Below, in pieces: positions 8,700 through 17,082 of a DNA stretch of 64,000 nt. This stretch comes from Methylobacterium frigidaeris (GTDB lineage Bacteria > Pseudomonadota > Alphaproteobacteria > Rhizobiales > Beijerinckiaceae), in the NCBI RefSeq assembly GCF_022179185.1, contig NZ_BPQJ01000021.1:62001-126000 (forward strand), in the 5' to 3' direction. The position numbers were made by a program, and so were the translations under genes. The notes beneath the pieces were generated by a model. That model was not told where the DNA came from and searched no databases. It was given only the letters and a program-made list of their open reading frames with translations. Position 1 is the first letter of the stretch, and each line of letters begins with the position of its first letter.

Positions 8700-10025
8700 G
8701 TGAGCACCGCACCCTCCGCCCCTGTCTCTGCGTCCGGAGCCCCTGATCGGCAGCTGTCGAAGCGCGCCCTGCGTGGGCTCGATGCGCTCAACTTCACCCT
8801 GGCGGACGTGCGCGACGGCCTCGGGCCCTACCTCGCCATCTACCTCATCGCGGTGCGCGGTCCCGACCAGGGCTGGAACGAGGCGACCACCGGCATGATC
8901 ATGACGATCGCCGGCATCGCCGGCCTGATCGCCCAGACCCCCGCCGGGGCCCTGATCGATCGTTCGCAACACAAGCGCGCCATCGTGATCGCCGCGGCCT
9001 TGGCCGTGACCTTGAGCTGCCTGGCGCTGCCGTTCATCTCGAACTTCTACGCGGTGGCAGCCACCCAGTCGCTGGCGGGCATTGCCGGAGCGATCTTCCC
9101 GCCGGCGCTCGCCGCCATCACCCTCGGGGTGGTGGGCCCCAAACTCTTCTCGAAGCGCATCGGCCGCAACGAGGGCTTCAACCATGCCGGCAACGCCGTC
9201 TCGGCGGCGCTCGCCGGCGGACTCGCCTACCTGTTCGGGCCGATCGTGGTGTTCTGGCTGATGGGCATCCTCGCCGCCCTGTCGATCGGCGCGATGCTGA
9301 TGGTACCGTCGGAGGCCATCGACAACGACCTCGCCCGCGGCCTCGACTGCGCCGAGGACGATGCCTGCGAGCAGCCCTCGGGCCTGACCGTACTTTTACA
9401 GAACAAGTATCTGATGCTGTTCGCGCTGCTCGCCGCGATCTTCCACCTCTCCAACGCCGCGATGCTGACCTCGGTCGGCCAGCTCCTCACTCACCTGTCG
9501 GGCAAGGACAACGCCACCTCGCTCATCGCGATCTGCATCGTGGCGGCGCAATGCGTGATGGTACCGGTGGCGATGTTCGTCGGCCACAAGGCCGACGCGA
9601 TCGGGCGCAAGCCGATCTTCCTCGCCGCCTTCGGCGTGCTGGCCCTGCGCGGCGTGCTCTATACCGTCTCCAACAACCCGTTCTACCTCGTCGCCGTGCA
9701 GCTCCTCGACGGCATCGGCGCCGGCGTCTACGGCGCACTGTTCCCGATCGTGGTGGCGGACCTGACCCGGGGCACCGGCCGGTTCAACGTCAGCCAGGGC
9801 GCGGTGGCGACGGCGCAGGGGCTCGGCGCCTCGTTGAGCGCCACGCTCGCCGGCCTGATCATCGTCTCGGCCGGCTACTCGGCGGCGTTCCTGACGCTCG
9901 CCGGCATCGCGGGCCTCGGCTTCGCGCTGTACCTGCTGGTGATGCCGGAGACCCGCGGCTTCGCGCCGGCCCAGGCCGGCACGCCCTCCGATCCGACCGG
10001 CCGCCCGGCCCTCGCGACCGCCTGA
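8700..10025 (+). CDS. MFS transporter, substrate unknown
   Basis: A 441-residue inner-membrane transporter of the major facilitator superfamily with about 12 predicted helices. The cytoplasmic loop signature is visible as GALIDRSQHKRA after helix 2 and again as GHKADAIGRKP in the second half. I chose GTG 8700 because AAGGAG sits about 9 bases upstream and the predicted helices start soon after; the longer TTG start at 8625 adds 25 residues without a site. The phosphoesterase gene begins 10 bases downstream, so the two are probably one operon. I cannot name the substrate. Confidence 0.85.
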   Translation: MSTAPSAPVSASGAPDRQLSKRALRGLDALNFTLADVRDGLGPYLAIYLIAVRGPDQGWNEATTGMIMTIAGIAGLIAQTPAGALIDRSQHKRAIVIAAALAVTLSCLALPFISNFYAVAATQSLAGIAGAIFPPALAAITLGVVGPKLFSKRIGRNEGFNHAGNAVSAALAGGLAYLFGPIVVFWLMGILAALSIGAMLMVPSEAIDNDLARGLDCAEDDACEQPSGLTVLLQNKYLMLFALLAAIFHLSNAAMLTSVGQLLTHLSGKDNATSLIAICIVAAQCVMVPVAMFVGHKADAIGRKPIFLAAFGVLALRGVLYTVSNNPFYLVAVQLLDGIGAGVYGALFPIVVADLTRGTGRFNVSQGAVATAQGLGASLSATLAGLIIVSAGYSAAFLTLAGIAGLGFALYLLVMPETRGFAPAQAGTPSDPTGRPALATA

Positions 10026-10035
10026 AGGCCGGACC

Positions 10036-11127
10036 ATGACGACCCCGCTGACCTTCGCGCATATCGGCGACCTGCACCTGACCGGGGCGGAGGCCGAGAA
10101 CACCCGCGACTTCGCCGCCATCGTCGCGCAGCTCGGCGAGGTCGACGGGCTCGACTTCGTCTTCGTCCCCGGGGACAACGCCGACAATGGCCGCCCCGAG
10201 CAATACGCCCTGCTGCGCGCGGGCCTCGACCAGCTCCGCCTACCGATCCACGTGATCACGGGCGACCACGACATGGAGGGCGGGGGTCTCGACGCCTTCT
10301 ATGCCGGGCTCGGGGGGCCGCGCCTGCCCTACGCCGTCGATGTGCAGGGCGTACGCTGCCTGTTCCTCGACATGTGCGGGCCGGGCACGGGCGGGCCGGA
10401 TTTCCGCCTCGGGCCCGACCAGGTCGCCTGGCTCGCGGCCGAGCTGGAGGGGGCGGACGGGCGTGACTGCGTCCTGTTCATGCACAGCTACCCGGCTGAC
10501 CTGAAGGGCGATGGCGAGGCGGCGCGCGTCGCCGACCTCGTCCATCGCGGGCCGGTGCGTCTCGTCGAGATGGGCCACACCCATTACAACGAGCTCGCCA
10601 ATGACGGCCGCACCATCTACGCGGCGGCCCGCTCCACCGGCCAGATCGAGGAGGGTCCGGTCGGCTACGCGGTCGCCGCGCTCGATGGCGGCGTGGTGAG
10701 CTGGCGCTTCAAGGAGCTGAGCCGGCCCTGGCCCTTCGTCCTCATCACCGCTCCAGCCGACCGACGCCTCGCCGTCGACGCCGGCCACGCGATCGGCGCG
10801 CGCGTCTCCTTGCGCGCCCTGGTGGTCGGTCCGGCGGAGCGGGTCGAGTTCCGCATCGACGAAGGAGCGTGGCAGGCGATGGCGCGGGAGGACGGGGCGC
10901 GCTGCTATGCGGCCGAAATCGCCTGGCCGGCGGGCGCCCGGACGATCGCTGTCCGGGCGACGGGTCGGGGTGCCGAGGATAGCGACGCGATCGAGCCGGC
11001 GACTGACCGGAACGCGCTGCCGACGTCCCGCGGCATCGGCAGCGATGCGGATGCGCTCGAGGCCTGGCCGGGGCGGGGGTTGCTCGGTACGCAGCTCGGG
11101 CCGAACCGCAACGGGCGGCAGTGGTGA
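10036..11127 (+). CDS. Metallophosphoesterase
   Basis: A 363-residue calcineurin-like metallophosphoesterase. The metal-binding motifs are in order: GDLHLTG near residue 12 (DxH), PGDNADNG (GD), GDHDMEGG (GNH-type motif with Asp), FMHSYPAD (His) and MGHTHYN (GHxH). A C-terminal domain of about 130 residues after residue 235 looks beta-rich and may bind substrate. There is no signal peptide, so it is cytoplasmic. Similar Icc/CpdA-like enzymes hydrolyse cyclic nucleotides or phosphodiesters; the substrate here is open. It sits 10 bases after an MFS transporter, which suggests a shared pathway. Confidence 0.85.
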   Translation: MTTPLTFAHIGDLHLTGAEAENTRDFAAIVAQLGEVDGLDFVFVPGDNADNGRPEQYALLRAGLDQLRLPIHVITGDHDMEGGGLDAFYAGLGGPRLPYAVDVQGVRCLFLDMCGPGTGGPDFRLGPDQVAWLAAELEGADGRDCVLFMHSYPADLKGDGEAARVADLVHRGPVRLVEMGHTHYNELANDGRTIYAAARSTGQIEEGPVGYAVAALDGGVVSWRFKELSRPWPFVLITAPADRRLAVDAGHAIGARVSLRALVVGPAERVEFRIDEGAWQAMAREDGARCYAAEIAWPAGARTIAVRATGRGAEDSDAIEPATDRNALPTSRGIGSDADALEAWPGRGLLGTQLGPNRNGRQW

Positions 11128-11199
11128 GAGCGGGCCTGACGTTTCCCGAAGCCCGGCTGGGTCCAAGGACGATCTGACACCCACCGCGTCACTGCGCAG

Positions 11200-11311
11200 C
11201 CGCGGAGCGGAGGCCGGAATCCAGAAATTCAAGTCGTTCAGGATGAAGCGGAACGTCGTCCGTCTTTTTCTTAACCCTCAGCGGCTCTGGATTCCGGGCT
11301 ACGCTCCACGG
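11200..11311. repeat. Imperfect long inverted repeat, possible MITE or REP-like element
   Basis: Arms 11200-11225 and 11286-11311 match at 23 of 26 positions when one is reverse-complemented, and enclose 60 bases that include a T-rich stretch (11264-11269). It lies in the gap between the phosphoesterase and the ArsB-like gene. It could act as a terminator, but the arm length and divergence fit a repeated intergenic element better. Confidence 0.55.
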
Positions 11312-11407
11312 CTCCGGAATGATGCGGCGGATTGAATAATCAGCCGCCCATGCCGAACAGCCCCCTCCCGACGCCTTCCCCGCCTCGACGACAGGACTAC
11401 TCCCCCC

Positions 11408-12679
11408 ATGGCCGCGCTGACGTTCAGCCCCAACCTCGCGACCTGGGCGATCGCCGCCCTCGCCACGCTCGGCGTGATCGTGCGCCCGTTCTCCTGGCCG
11501 GAGGCGGTCTGGGCCGTGCTCGGCGCCCTCGCCCTGGTGCTCCTCGGCCTTCTCCCGGCGGGCACCGCCTGGGAGGGCGTGCTCAAGGGCACCGACGTCT
11601 ACCTCTTCCTCGTCGGCATGATGCTGATGTCCGAGGTTGCCCGGAAGGAAGGCCTGTTCGACTGGCTCGCCGGCATCGCCGTGCGCACCGCCAGGGGCTC
11701 GGCGACGCGGCTCTTCACCCTCGTCTACCTCGTCGGCACGGTCGTCACGGTCTTCCTCTCGAACGATGCCTGCGCAGTGGTGCTGACGCCGGCGGTCTAC
11801 GCCGCGACCCGTGCCGCCAAGGTCGAGAGCCCCCTGCCCTACCTGTTCATCTGCGCCTTCATCGCCAACGCCGCCTCGTTCGTGCTGCCGATCTCGAACC
11901 CGGCGAACCTGGTGGTCTTCGCCGAACACATGCCGCCGCTGACCCGGTGGCTGGCGCTGTTCGCCCTGCCGTCGGCCCTCGCGATTCTGGCGACCTACGT
12001 CGTCCTGCGGCTTACTCAGAACGGGACCCTGCGCCAGCAGCAGGTCGCCACGGAGGTCGAGACGGCGTCCCTGTCCCGCACCGGCATCGTCGCGGGCCTC
12101 GGCATCGTGGCGACCGGCGCGGTGCTGATCGGCGCCTCGGCCCTCGGACGCGATCTCGGCCTGCCGACCTTCGTCGCCGGCCTCGCCACCACCCTCATCG
12201 TCCTCGCCCTGCGTCGCGGCAGCGGCGCGCTCGAGGTGGTCAAGGACGTGTCCTGGAGCGTGCTGCCGCTGGTCGCCGGCCTGTTCGTCCTGGTCGAGGC
12301 GCTGGAGAAGACCGGCGTGCTGGCGATGATCGCCCGGGAGCTGCAGCGCGCCGCCACCGCTGCGCCGGCCGAGACCGCCTGGGGCGCCGGCGCGCTGATC
12401 GCCTTCGCCTGCAACCTCGTCAACAACCTGCCGGCCGGCCTGATCGCCGGCGCCGCGGTGCAGGCCGCCCACGTGCCGGAAAAGGTCGCTGGCGCGGTGC
12501 TGATCGGCGTCGATCTCGGGCCCAACCTCTCGGTCACCGGCTCGCTTGCCACCATCCTGTGGCTCACCGCGATCCGCCGCGAGGGCCAGGACGTGAGCTT
12601 CTGGAGCTTCCTCAAGCTCGGAGCGCTGGTGATGCCGCCGGCCCTCGCGCTGGCGCTCGCCGGCCTCCTCCTCGTCTGA
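11408..12679 (+). CDS. ArsB/NhaD-type membrane ion transporter
   Basis: A 423-residue polytopic inner-membrane protein of the ion transporter superfamily. Near residue 120 it has the NDACAVVLTPAV segment and shortly after it FIANAASFVLPISNPANLVVF, both close to the conserved core of ArsB arsenite exporters; the second half repeats it as CNLVNNLPAGLIAG and GPNLSVTGSLATI. The length equals ArsB (about 430). No arsR or arsC gene is near, so arsenite is only one candidate substrate; other anions or Na+/H+ exchange are possible. The YdcZ-type transporter gene follows 26 bases later. Confidence 0.8.
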   Translation: MAALTFSPNLATWAIAALATLGVIVRPFSWPEAVWAVLGALALVLLGLLPAGTAWEGVLKGTDVYLFLVGMMLMSEVARKEGLFDWLAGIAVRTARGSATRLFTLVYLVGTVVTVFLSNDACAVVLTPAVYAATRAAKVESPLPYLFICAFIANAASFVLPISNPANLVVFAEHMPPLTRWLALFALPSALAILATYVVLRLTQNGTLRQQQVATEVETASLSRTGIVAGLGIVATGAVLIGASALGRDLGLPTFVAGLATTLIVLALRRGSGALEVVKDVSWSVLPLVAGLFVLVEALEKTGVLAMIARELQRAATAAPAETAWGAGALIAFACNLVNNLPAGLIAGAAVQAAHVPEKVAGAVLIGVDLGPNLSVTGSLATILWLTAIRREGQDVSFWSFLKLGALVMPPALALALAGLLLV

Positions 12680-12705
12680 TCCCCTCCCACAGAAAGGCCT
12701 CCCCG

Positions 12706-13635
12706 GTGTCGATCGCCGCGCTCCTCTATCCCTTCATCCTGGTGGCCGGTGCGCTGCAGGCGCTCGGCAACGCGATGAACGCACAGCTGCGCGGCCGGAT
12801 GGTCAATCCGTGGCTCGCCGCCACGGTGTCGTTCCTGCCGATCGTGTTCGTGTTCGTCACCCTGTTCCTGGTGATGCCGACGCCGCTGCCGAGCCTCGAG
12901 ACCTTGGCCAAGATGCCATGGTACGCCCCGCTCGGGGGGCTCGCCGGCGCGGTCGCGGTGTTCGGCGGGCTCGCCTTCATCGACAAGGTCGGGGCCGGGC
13001 CGTTCAACGGCCTGACGCTGACCGCCAACATCATCACCTCGCTCGCCCTCGACACGTTCGGGCTGTTCGGGCTCCAGGCGTCCGGCTTCAAGCCGCTGCC
13101 CTGGCTCGGCGGGGTACTGATGGCGGTCGGCGTGGTGTTCATCGCCCGTACGGCGGGCAAGAAGGACGATGGCGAGAAGAATAGCGGCGTCGGCGGCAAG
13201 CTGCTCTACCCGTTCATCCTCGTGGCCGGTGCGCTCATGGCGGTTGGCGTGGTTTGGAATTCGCAGCTGCGCGGGGCGCTGGTCAATCCCTGGCTCGCCG
13301 CCACCGTGTCGTTCCTGCCCGTCGTCTTCGCCTTCGCGCTGATGACCCTGCTCAAGCCGACCCCGCTGCCGACCCGCAAGGATCTCGCCGGCGTGCGCTG
13401 GTGGATGCCGCTCGCCGGCCTCACCGGGGCGGTCGCGGTGTTCGCGGGCCTGCTCTTCGTCGACAAGGTCGGGGCCGGCGCCCTCAACGGCCTGCTCATC
13501 ACCGCCAACCTGCTCACCTCGGTGGCGCTCGACCATTTCGGCTGGCTCGGCATGCGCCGCGTCGAGGCGGGCCCGCCGCGCCTCCTGGGGGCTGCCCTGA
13601 TGGTCGGCGGGATCGTGCTGATCTCGGTGTTCTGA
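12706..13635 (+). CDS. Tandem YdcZ-type (DUF606) DMT-superfamily transporter
   Basis: A 309-residue membrane protein made of two fused DUF606/YdcZ units. Each unit begins LLYPFILVAGAL, continues through NPWLAATVSFLP and GAVAVFGGL (or GAVAVFAGL) F-x-DKVGAG, and has about five helices; a short charged linker (KKDDGEKNSG) near residues 150-160 joins them. Single-unit YdcZ proteins are about 150 residues and are thought to pair, so the fusion probably makes a complete transporter. GTG 12706 is preceded by AGAAAGG; no other start fits. It is probably co-transcribed with the ArsB-like gene. Substrate unknown. Confidence 0.85.
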   Translation: MSIAALLYPFILVAGALQALGNAMNAQLRGRMVNPWLAATVSFLPIVFVFVTLFLVMPTPLPSLETLAKMPWYAPLGGLAGAVAVFGGLAFIDKVGAGPFNGLTLTANIITSLALDTFGLFGLQASGFKPLPWLGGVLMAVGVVFIARTAGKKDDGEKNSGVGGKLLYPFILVAGALMAVGVVWNSQLRGALVNPWLAATVSFLPVVFAFALMTLLKPTPLPTRKDLAGVRWWMPLAGLTGAVAVFAGLLFVDKVGAGALNGLLITANLLTSVALDHFGWLGMRRVEAGPPRLLGAALMVGGIVLISVF

Positions 13636-13670
13636 TCCGAGCCGGGCCGGGCGAGATCGACCGTCTCGCC

Positions 13671-15011
13671 CTACTCCGCCGCCAGAGCCGGCCGCCGGTC
13701 CGCCACCCCGTCGAGGGCCGCCGGGCGCGGGCCGCCGGTCGCCCAGTCGAGGAGTTCCACCGTGTGGACGATCGGGATGGCGGTGCCCTTCCCGATCTGC
13801 GTCGCGCAGCCGATGTTGCCGGTGGCGATCACGTCGGGCCGGACGCGCTCGATGTTGGCGACCTTGCGGGCGCGCAGGTGGGCGGCCAGCTCCGGCTGCA
13901 GGATGTTGTAGGTCCCGGCCGAGCCGCAGCAGATATGGCCCTCGGGCACATCCTTCACGGTGAAGCCGGCGCGGGAGAGCAGCGCCTTCGGCTCGGTGCG
14001 CAGGCCTTGCCCGTGCTGCATCGAGCAGGCGGAATGATAGGCGACGACGAGGTCGGTCTCGACCACCGGCTCGGACAGGCCGAGGCTCGTCACGTACTCG
14101 GTGACGTCGCGGGCGATGGCGGCCACCCGAGCGGCCTTGTCCGCATAGGCCGGGTCGTCGCGGAACATGAAGCCGTAATCCTTGATCGTGGTGCCGCAGC
14201 CCGAGGCCGTGACCACGATCGCGTCGAGCCCTTCGCCGTCCATCTCGGCGATCCAGGCATCGATGGTGCGCCGGGCGAGCGCGTGCGACGAGTCCTCGTG
14301 GCCCATATGGTGGGTGAGCGCGCCGCAGCAGCCCTCGCCCCTGGCCTGCACCACCTCGACGCCGTGGCGGGTGAGCAGCCGGATCGCCGCCTCGTTGAAG
14401 TCCGGCCGCAGCACGCTCTGGGCGCAGCCGCGCAGGAGCGCCACCCGGCCCCGGCGCGGGCCGGCGGGCGGGAAGCGGCCCGGCTTGTCCTGCGCCGAGC
14501 GGTTCGGCAGCGCGGCGGGCGCGAGGTCGAGCATCGCGGCGAGCCGGTTGCCGACCTTCGGCATCCTCGCGGCGATTCCCCGGAACGGCCGGCCGAGCGT
14601 GGCGCCGAGGAGCGCCAGGCGGAAACGGTTCGGGTAGGGCAGCACCTGCGCCAGCACCGCCCGCAGGAAGCGGTCCTCCACCGGGCGCGAATAGGTCTTC
14701 TCGATATGGGCGCGGGCATGGTCGACAAGGTGCATGTAATGCACCCCCGACGGGCAGGTGGTCATGCAGGACAGGCACGACAGGCAGCGGTCGACGTGCT
14801 TGACCACCTCGGGGCTCGCCGGCTTGCCGCCCTCCAGCATGTCCTTGATCAGGTAGATGCGCCCGCGCGGCGAATCGAGCTCGTCGCCCAGGAGCAGGTA
14901 GGTCGGGCAGGTGGCGGTGCAGAAGCCGCAATGCACGCAGGTGCGCAGGATCTTCTCCGAGGCCGCCATGGCCGGGTCGGCGAGCTGCGCGGGAGTGAAG
15001 CTGGTCTGCAC
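13671..15011 (-). CDS. glcF: Glycolate oxidase iron-sulfur subunit
   Basis: A 446-residue GlcF subunit, which passes electrons from the flavin subunits of glycolate dehydrogenase (glycolate to glyoxylate). Two [4Fe-4S] motifs are clear: CVHCGFCTATCP near residue 25 and CLSCLSCMTTCP near residue 75. Two CCG domains follow (GCCGALTHHMGHE near residue 225 and ICCGSAGTYNIL near 365), as in heterodisulfide-reductase-like proteins. The start is GTG with GAGGA about 8 bases upstream. The partner genes glcD and glcE are not in this window next to it, so glcF is detached here. Length is normal for the family. Confidence 0.93.
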   Translation of the reverse strand: MQTSFTPAQLADPAMAASEKILRTCVHCGFCTATCPTYLLLGDELDSPRGRIYLIKDMLEGGKPASPEVVKHVDRCLSCLSCMTTCPSGVHYMHLVDHARAHIEKTYSRPVEDRFLRAVLAQVLPYPNRFRLALLGATLGRPFRGIAARMPKVGNRLAAMLDLAPAALPNRSAQDKPGRFPPAGPRRGRVALLRGCAQSVLRPDFNEAAIRLLTRHGVEVVQARGEGCCGALTHHMGHEDSSHALARRTIDAWIAEMDGEGLDAIVVTASGCGTTIKDYGFMFRDDPAYADKAARVAAIARDVTEYVTSLGLSEPVVETDLVVAYHSACSMQHGQGLRTEPKALLSRAGFTVKDVPEGHICCGSAGTYNILQPELAAHLRARKVANIERVRPDVIATGNIGCATQIGKGTAIPIVHTVELLDWATGGPRPAALDGVADRRPALAAE

Positions 15012-15140
15012 GGGTGTTCCTCGGGGCGATCTCTTGCGGGGCGGCTCTTCGGTGCCTTCGCGCCGTTTCTAGACCATTTTCAAGGTGGCGGGAGCGGCTT
15101 TCGGGGCCGCCGCCCGCGCACGGTGCCGCATGAGGCTCCC

Positions 15141-16109
15141 TCAGGCGCTGCCGATGGCGACGCCGGCGAGCAGCACCAGCACGCCGCCCAGCACCACCTG
15201 GAGGGCGGCGCGCCAGAACGGCGTCTCCATGTAGCGGGTGCGGATCGCCGAGATGGCGAGCAGTTCCACCGCCACCACCAGGGCGGCGAGCACGGTCGCG
15301 ACCGCGAAGGCGTTGGGCCAGGAATCGGGCACCAGGTAGGGCAGCGTGTGGCCAAGGCCGCCCAAAGCCGTCATGATCCCGCAGACGAGGCCGCGCAGCC
15401 ACGGCGAGCCGCGCCCGGTGATGCTGCCGTCGTCGGACAGGGCCTCGGTGAAGCCCATGCTGATCCCGGCGCCGATCGAGGCGGCGAAGCCGACCAGGAA
15501 GGTCTGCCAGTTGTTGTGGGTGGCGAAGGCGGCGGCGAAGAGCGGGGCCAGCGTCGAGACCGAGCCGTCGATCAGCCCGGCGAGGCCCGGCTGCACGTAG
15601 CGCAGCACGAACAACCGGTGCGCCGCCCGCGCCTCCTCGGCGGCGGCGTCCCCCGTCTCCTGCTCGGCCGTCAGCGCCTCGGCCCGGCGGCCGTGGCCGC
15701 GCTCGATCTCGGCGAGCCGGGTGAAGAGCTGGCGCACCCCGAGGTCGCGGGTGAGCGTGGCGGCCCGCTCGTAGAACCCGGCGGATTGCGCCTCCATCGC
15801 CTCCGTCTCCCGCCGCATCCGGCCGGCATCGAGCCCCTGCCACCAGAACGGACGGCGGCGCGGAAACCCCCGCACGTCCTCGCGCCGCAGGGGCGGCAGG
15901 TGCTCGCCGAAGCGCTCGCGATACGCCGCGTAGAGGTCGTCGCGGTGGCCTCGCTCCTCGTCGGCCATCGCCTCGAACAGCCCGGCGGAGCCCGGCAGAT
16001 CGGCCCGCAGGCACTCGGCGAAGCTGCGATAGATGCGGGAATCCTCCTCCTCGCTGGCGATGGCGAGAGCCAGCACCTCGCGCTCGGTGAGATCGGTCAG
16101 GGCCTTCAT
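15141..16109 (-). CDS. mbfA: Membrane-bound ferritin, probable iron exporter MbfA
   Basis: A 322-residue fusion of an N-terminal ferritin-like (rubrerythrin-type) diiron domain and a C-terminal VIT1/CCC1-type membrane domain. Carboxylate/His ligand motifs are visible as ASEEEDSRIY, ADEERGH, SAGFYERA and EIERGH; the membrane half has about five helices from residue 180. In Agrobacterium and Bradyrhizobium, MbfA exports iron and protects against iron and peroxide stress, under control of the Irr repressor. I chose ATG 16109 because GGAG lies 7 bases upstream; a TTG at 16115 is too close to it. A perfect 21-bp-arm palindrome lies directly upstream, with half-sites like the Irr control element. 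Confidence 0.93.
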   Translation of the reverse strand: MKALTDLTEREVLALAIASEEEDSRIYRSFAECLRADLPGSAGLFEAMADEERGHRDDLYAAYRERFGEHLPPLRREDVRGFPRRRPFWWQGLDAGRMRRETEAMEAQSAGFYERAATLTRDLGVRQLFTRLAEIERGHGRRAEALTAEQETGDAAAEEARAAHRLFVLRYVQPGLAGLIDGSVSTLAPLFAAAFATHNNWQTFLVGFAASIGAGISMGFTEALSDDGSITGRGSPWLRGLVCGIMTALGGLGHTLPYLVPDSWPNAFAVATVLAALVVAVELLAISAIRTRYMETPFWRAALQVVLGGVLVLLAGVAIGSA

Positions 16110-16120
16110 GGGCAAGCTCC

Positions 16121-16164
16121 TGTTTGGAATGGATCCAATCTACAGATTGGATCCATTCCAAACA
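16121..16164 (-). promoter_or_regulatory. 44-bp palindrome upstream of mbfA, candidate Irr operator
   Basis: Two perfect 21-bp arms (16121-16141 and 16144-16164) are separated by two bases. The outer ends carry TTTGGAA (16123-16129) and TTCCAAA (16156-16162), which resemble the TTTRGAA half-site of the iron control element bound by Irr. Each arm also holds the 8-bp palindrome TGGATCCA, 18 bp apart centre to centre. It lies next to the mbfA ribosome-binding site and between the divergent mbfA and acyltransferase genes, so it could act on either. If transcribed, it could also fold into a hairpin beside the ribosome-binding site. Confidence 0.7.
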
Positions 16165-16350
16165 AGCGCTGGATCCCCCGTGGTGGGTGCGGTACCGCAC
16201 GTTACGTCAGGTACCTGCAACCTGCCGGCGGTTGCCTCCCGGGCCCGAACGGAGCATGACGGCGCCCGGATTCGCGGGGGCCGCCCGACCCTGGCCGGAC
16301 CGGATTCGCCGCGTCCCTCAACACAGCGTTCCCCTCCACGAAGTGCCCGC

Positions 16351-17082
16351 ATGAGCGTCGTCACCCGCATCGCCCGCAGCCGGGCGGCCCAGGAGAGCCT
16401 CGGCTTTCTCGGCGCGAGCTACCTGAAGCTGGTGCGGCGCACGAACCGCTTCAGCCTCGATCCGCCCGGCGCCTATGACTGGCTGTCGCCCCTGCGGCCG
16501 TTCATCATCGCGATGTGGCACGGCCAGCACCTGATGGTGCCGTTCGTGCGCCGGCCGCAGGACCGGGCCGCCACCATGGTGTCGCGCTCGATCGACGGTG
16601 GGGTGAACACCGCCGTGCTCGAGCGGATGGGCGTGCGGGTGATGCGCGGCTCCGGCGCCCGGCGGTCGAGCGACATCTGGGCCAAGGGCGGCGTGCAGGC
16701 CCTGCGCGGCTGCCTCAAGGCGCTGGAGGACGGCGAATCGGTCGCGTTCAGCGCCGACGTGCCGAAGGTGTCGCGGCGCTGCGGCGAGGGCATCGTGATG
16801 CTGGCGCGCCTCTCCGGCCGGCCGGTGGTGCCGACCGCCGTGGTGACGAGCCGCGCCCTGCAATTCGACAGCTGGGACCGGGCGAGCCTCGGGCTGCCCT
16901 TCGGCCGCGGCGTGATGGCCTTCGGCGAGCCGATCACGGTCGCCCGCGACCTCGATCCGGCGGGAATCGAGGCGGCGCGCCTGCGCATCGAGGCCGACCT
17001 CAACGCGGTGCATGCCCGCGCCTTCGCGCAGGTCGGCCGGATCGACCCGGTGCATACCGGCAGAAGGGCGTCAGCCCGATGA
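16351..17082 (+). CDS. DUF374 lysophospholipid acyltransferase-like protein
   Basis: A 243-residue protein of the DUF374 branch of the lysophospholipid acyltransferase superfamily, which is found beside lipid A genes in Hyphomicrobiales. The family core is visible: MWHGQHLMVPF near residue 52 (in place of the usual HX4D motif), a DGGVNTAVLERMG stretch, and FSADVPKVSRRCGEGIVMLARLSG near residues 133-156. It probably transfers an acyl chain during lipopolysaccharide or envelope lipid assembly at the inner membrane. ATG 16351 is the first Met in a sensible position, although its ribosome-binding site is weak. Its stop overlaps the waaA start (ATGA), so waaA is translationally coupled. Confidence 0.85.
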   Translation: MSVVTRIARSRAAQESLGFLGASYLKLVRRTNRFSLDPPGAYDWLSPLRPFIIAMWHGQHLMVPFVRRPQDRAATMVSRSIDGGVNTAVLERMGVRVMRGSGARRSSDIWAKGGVQALRGCLKALEDGESVAFSADVPKVSRRCGEGIVMLARLSGRPVVPTAVVTSRALQFDSWDRASLGLPFGRGVMAFGEPITVARDLDPAGIEAARLRIEADLNAVHARAFAQVGRIDPVHTGRRASAR

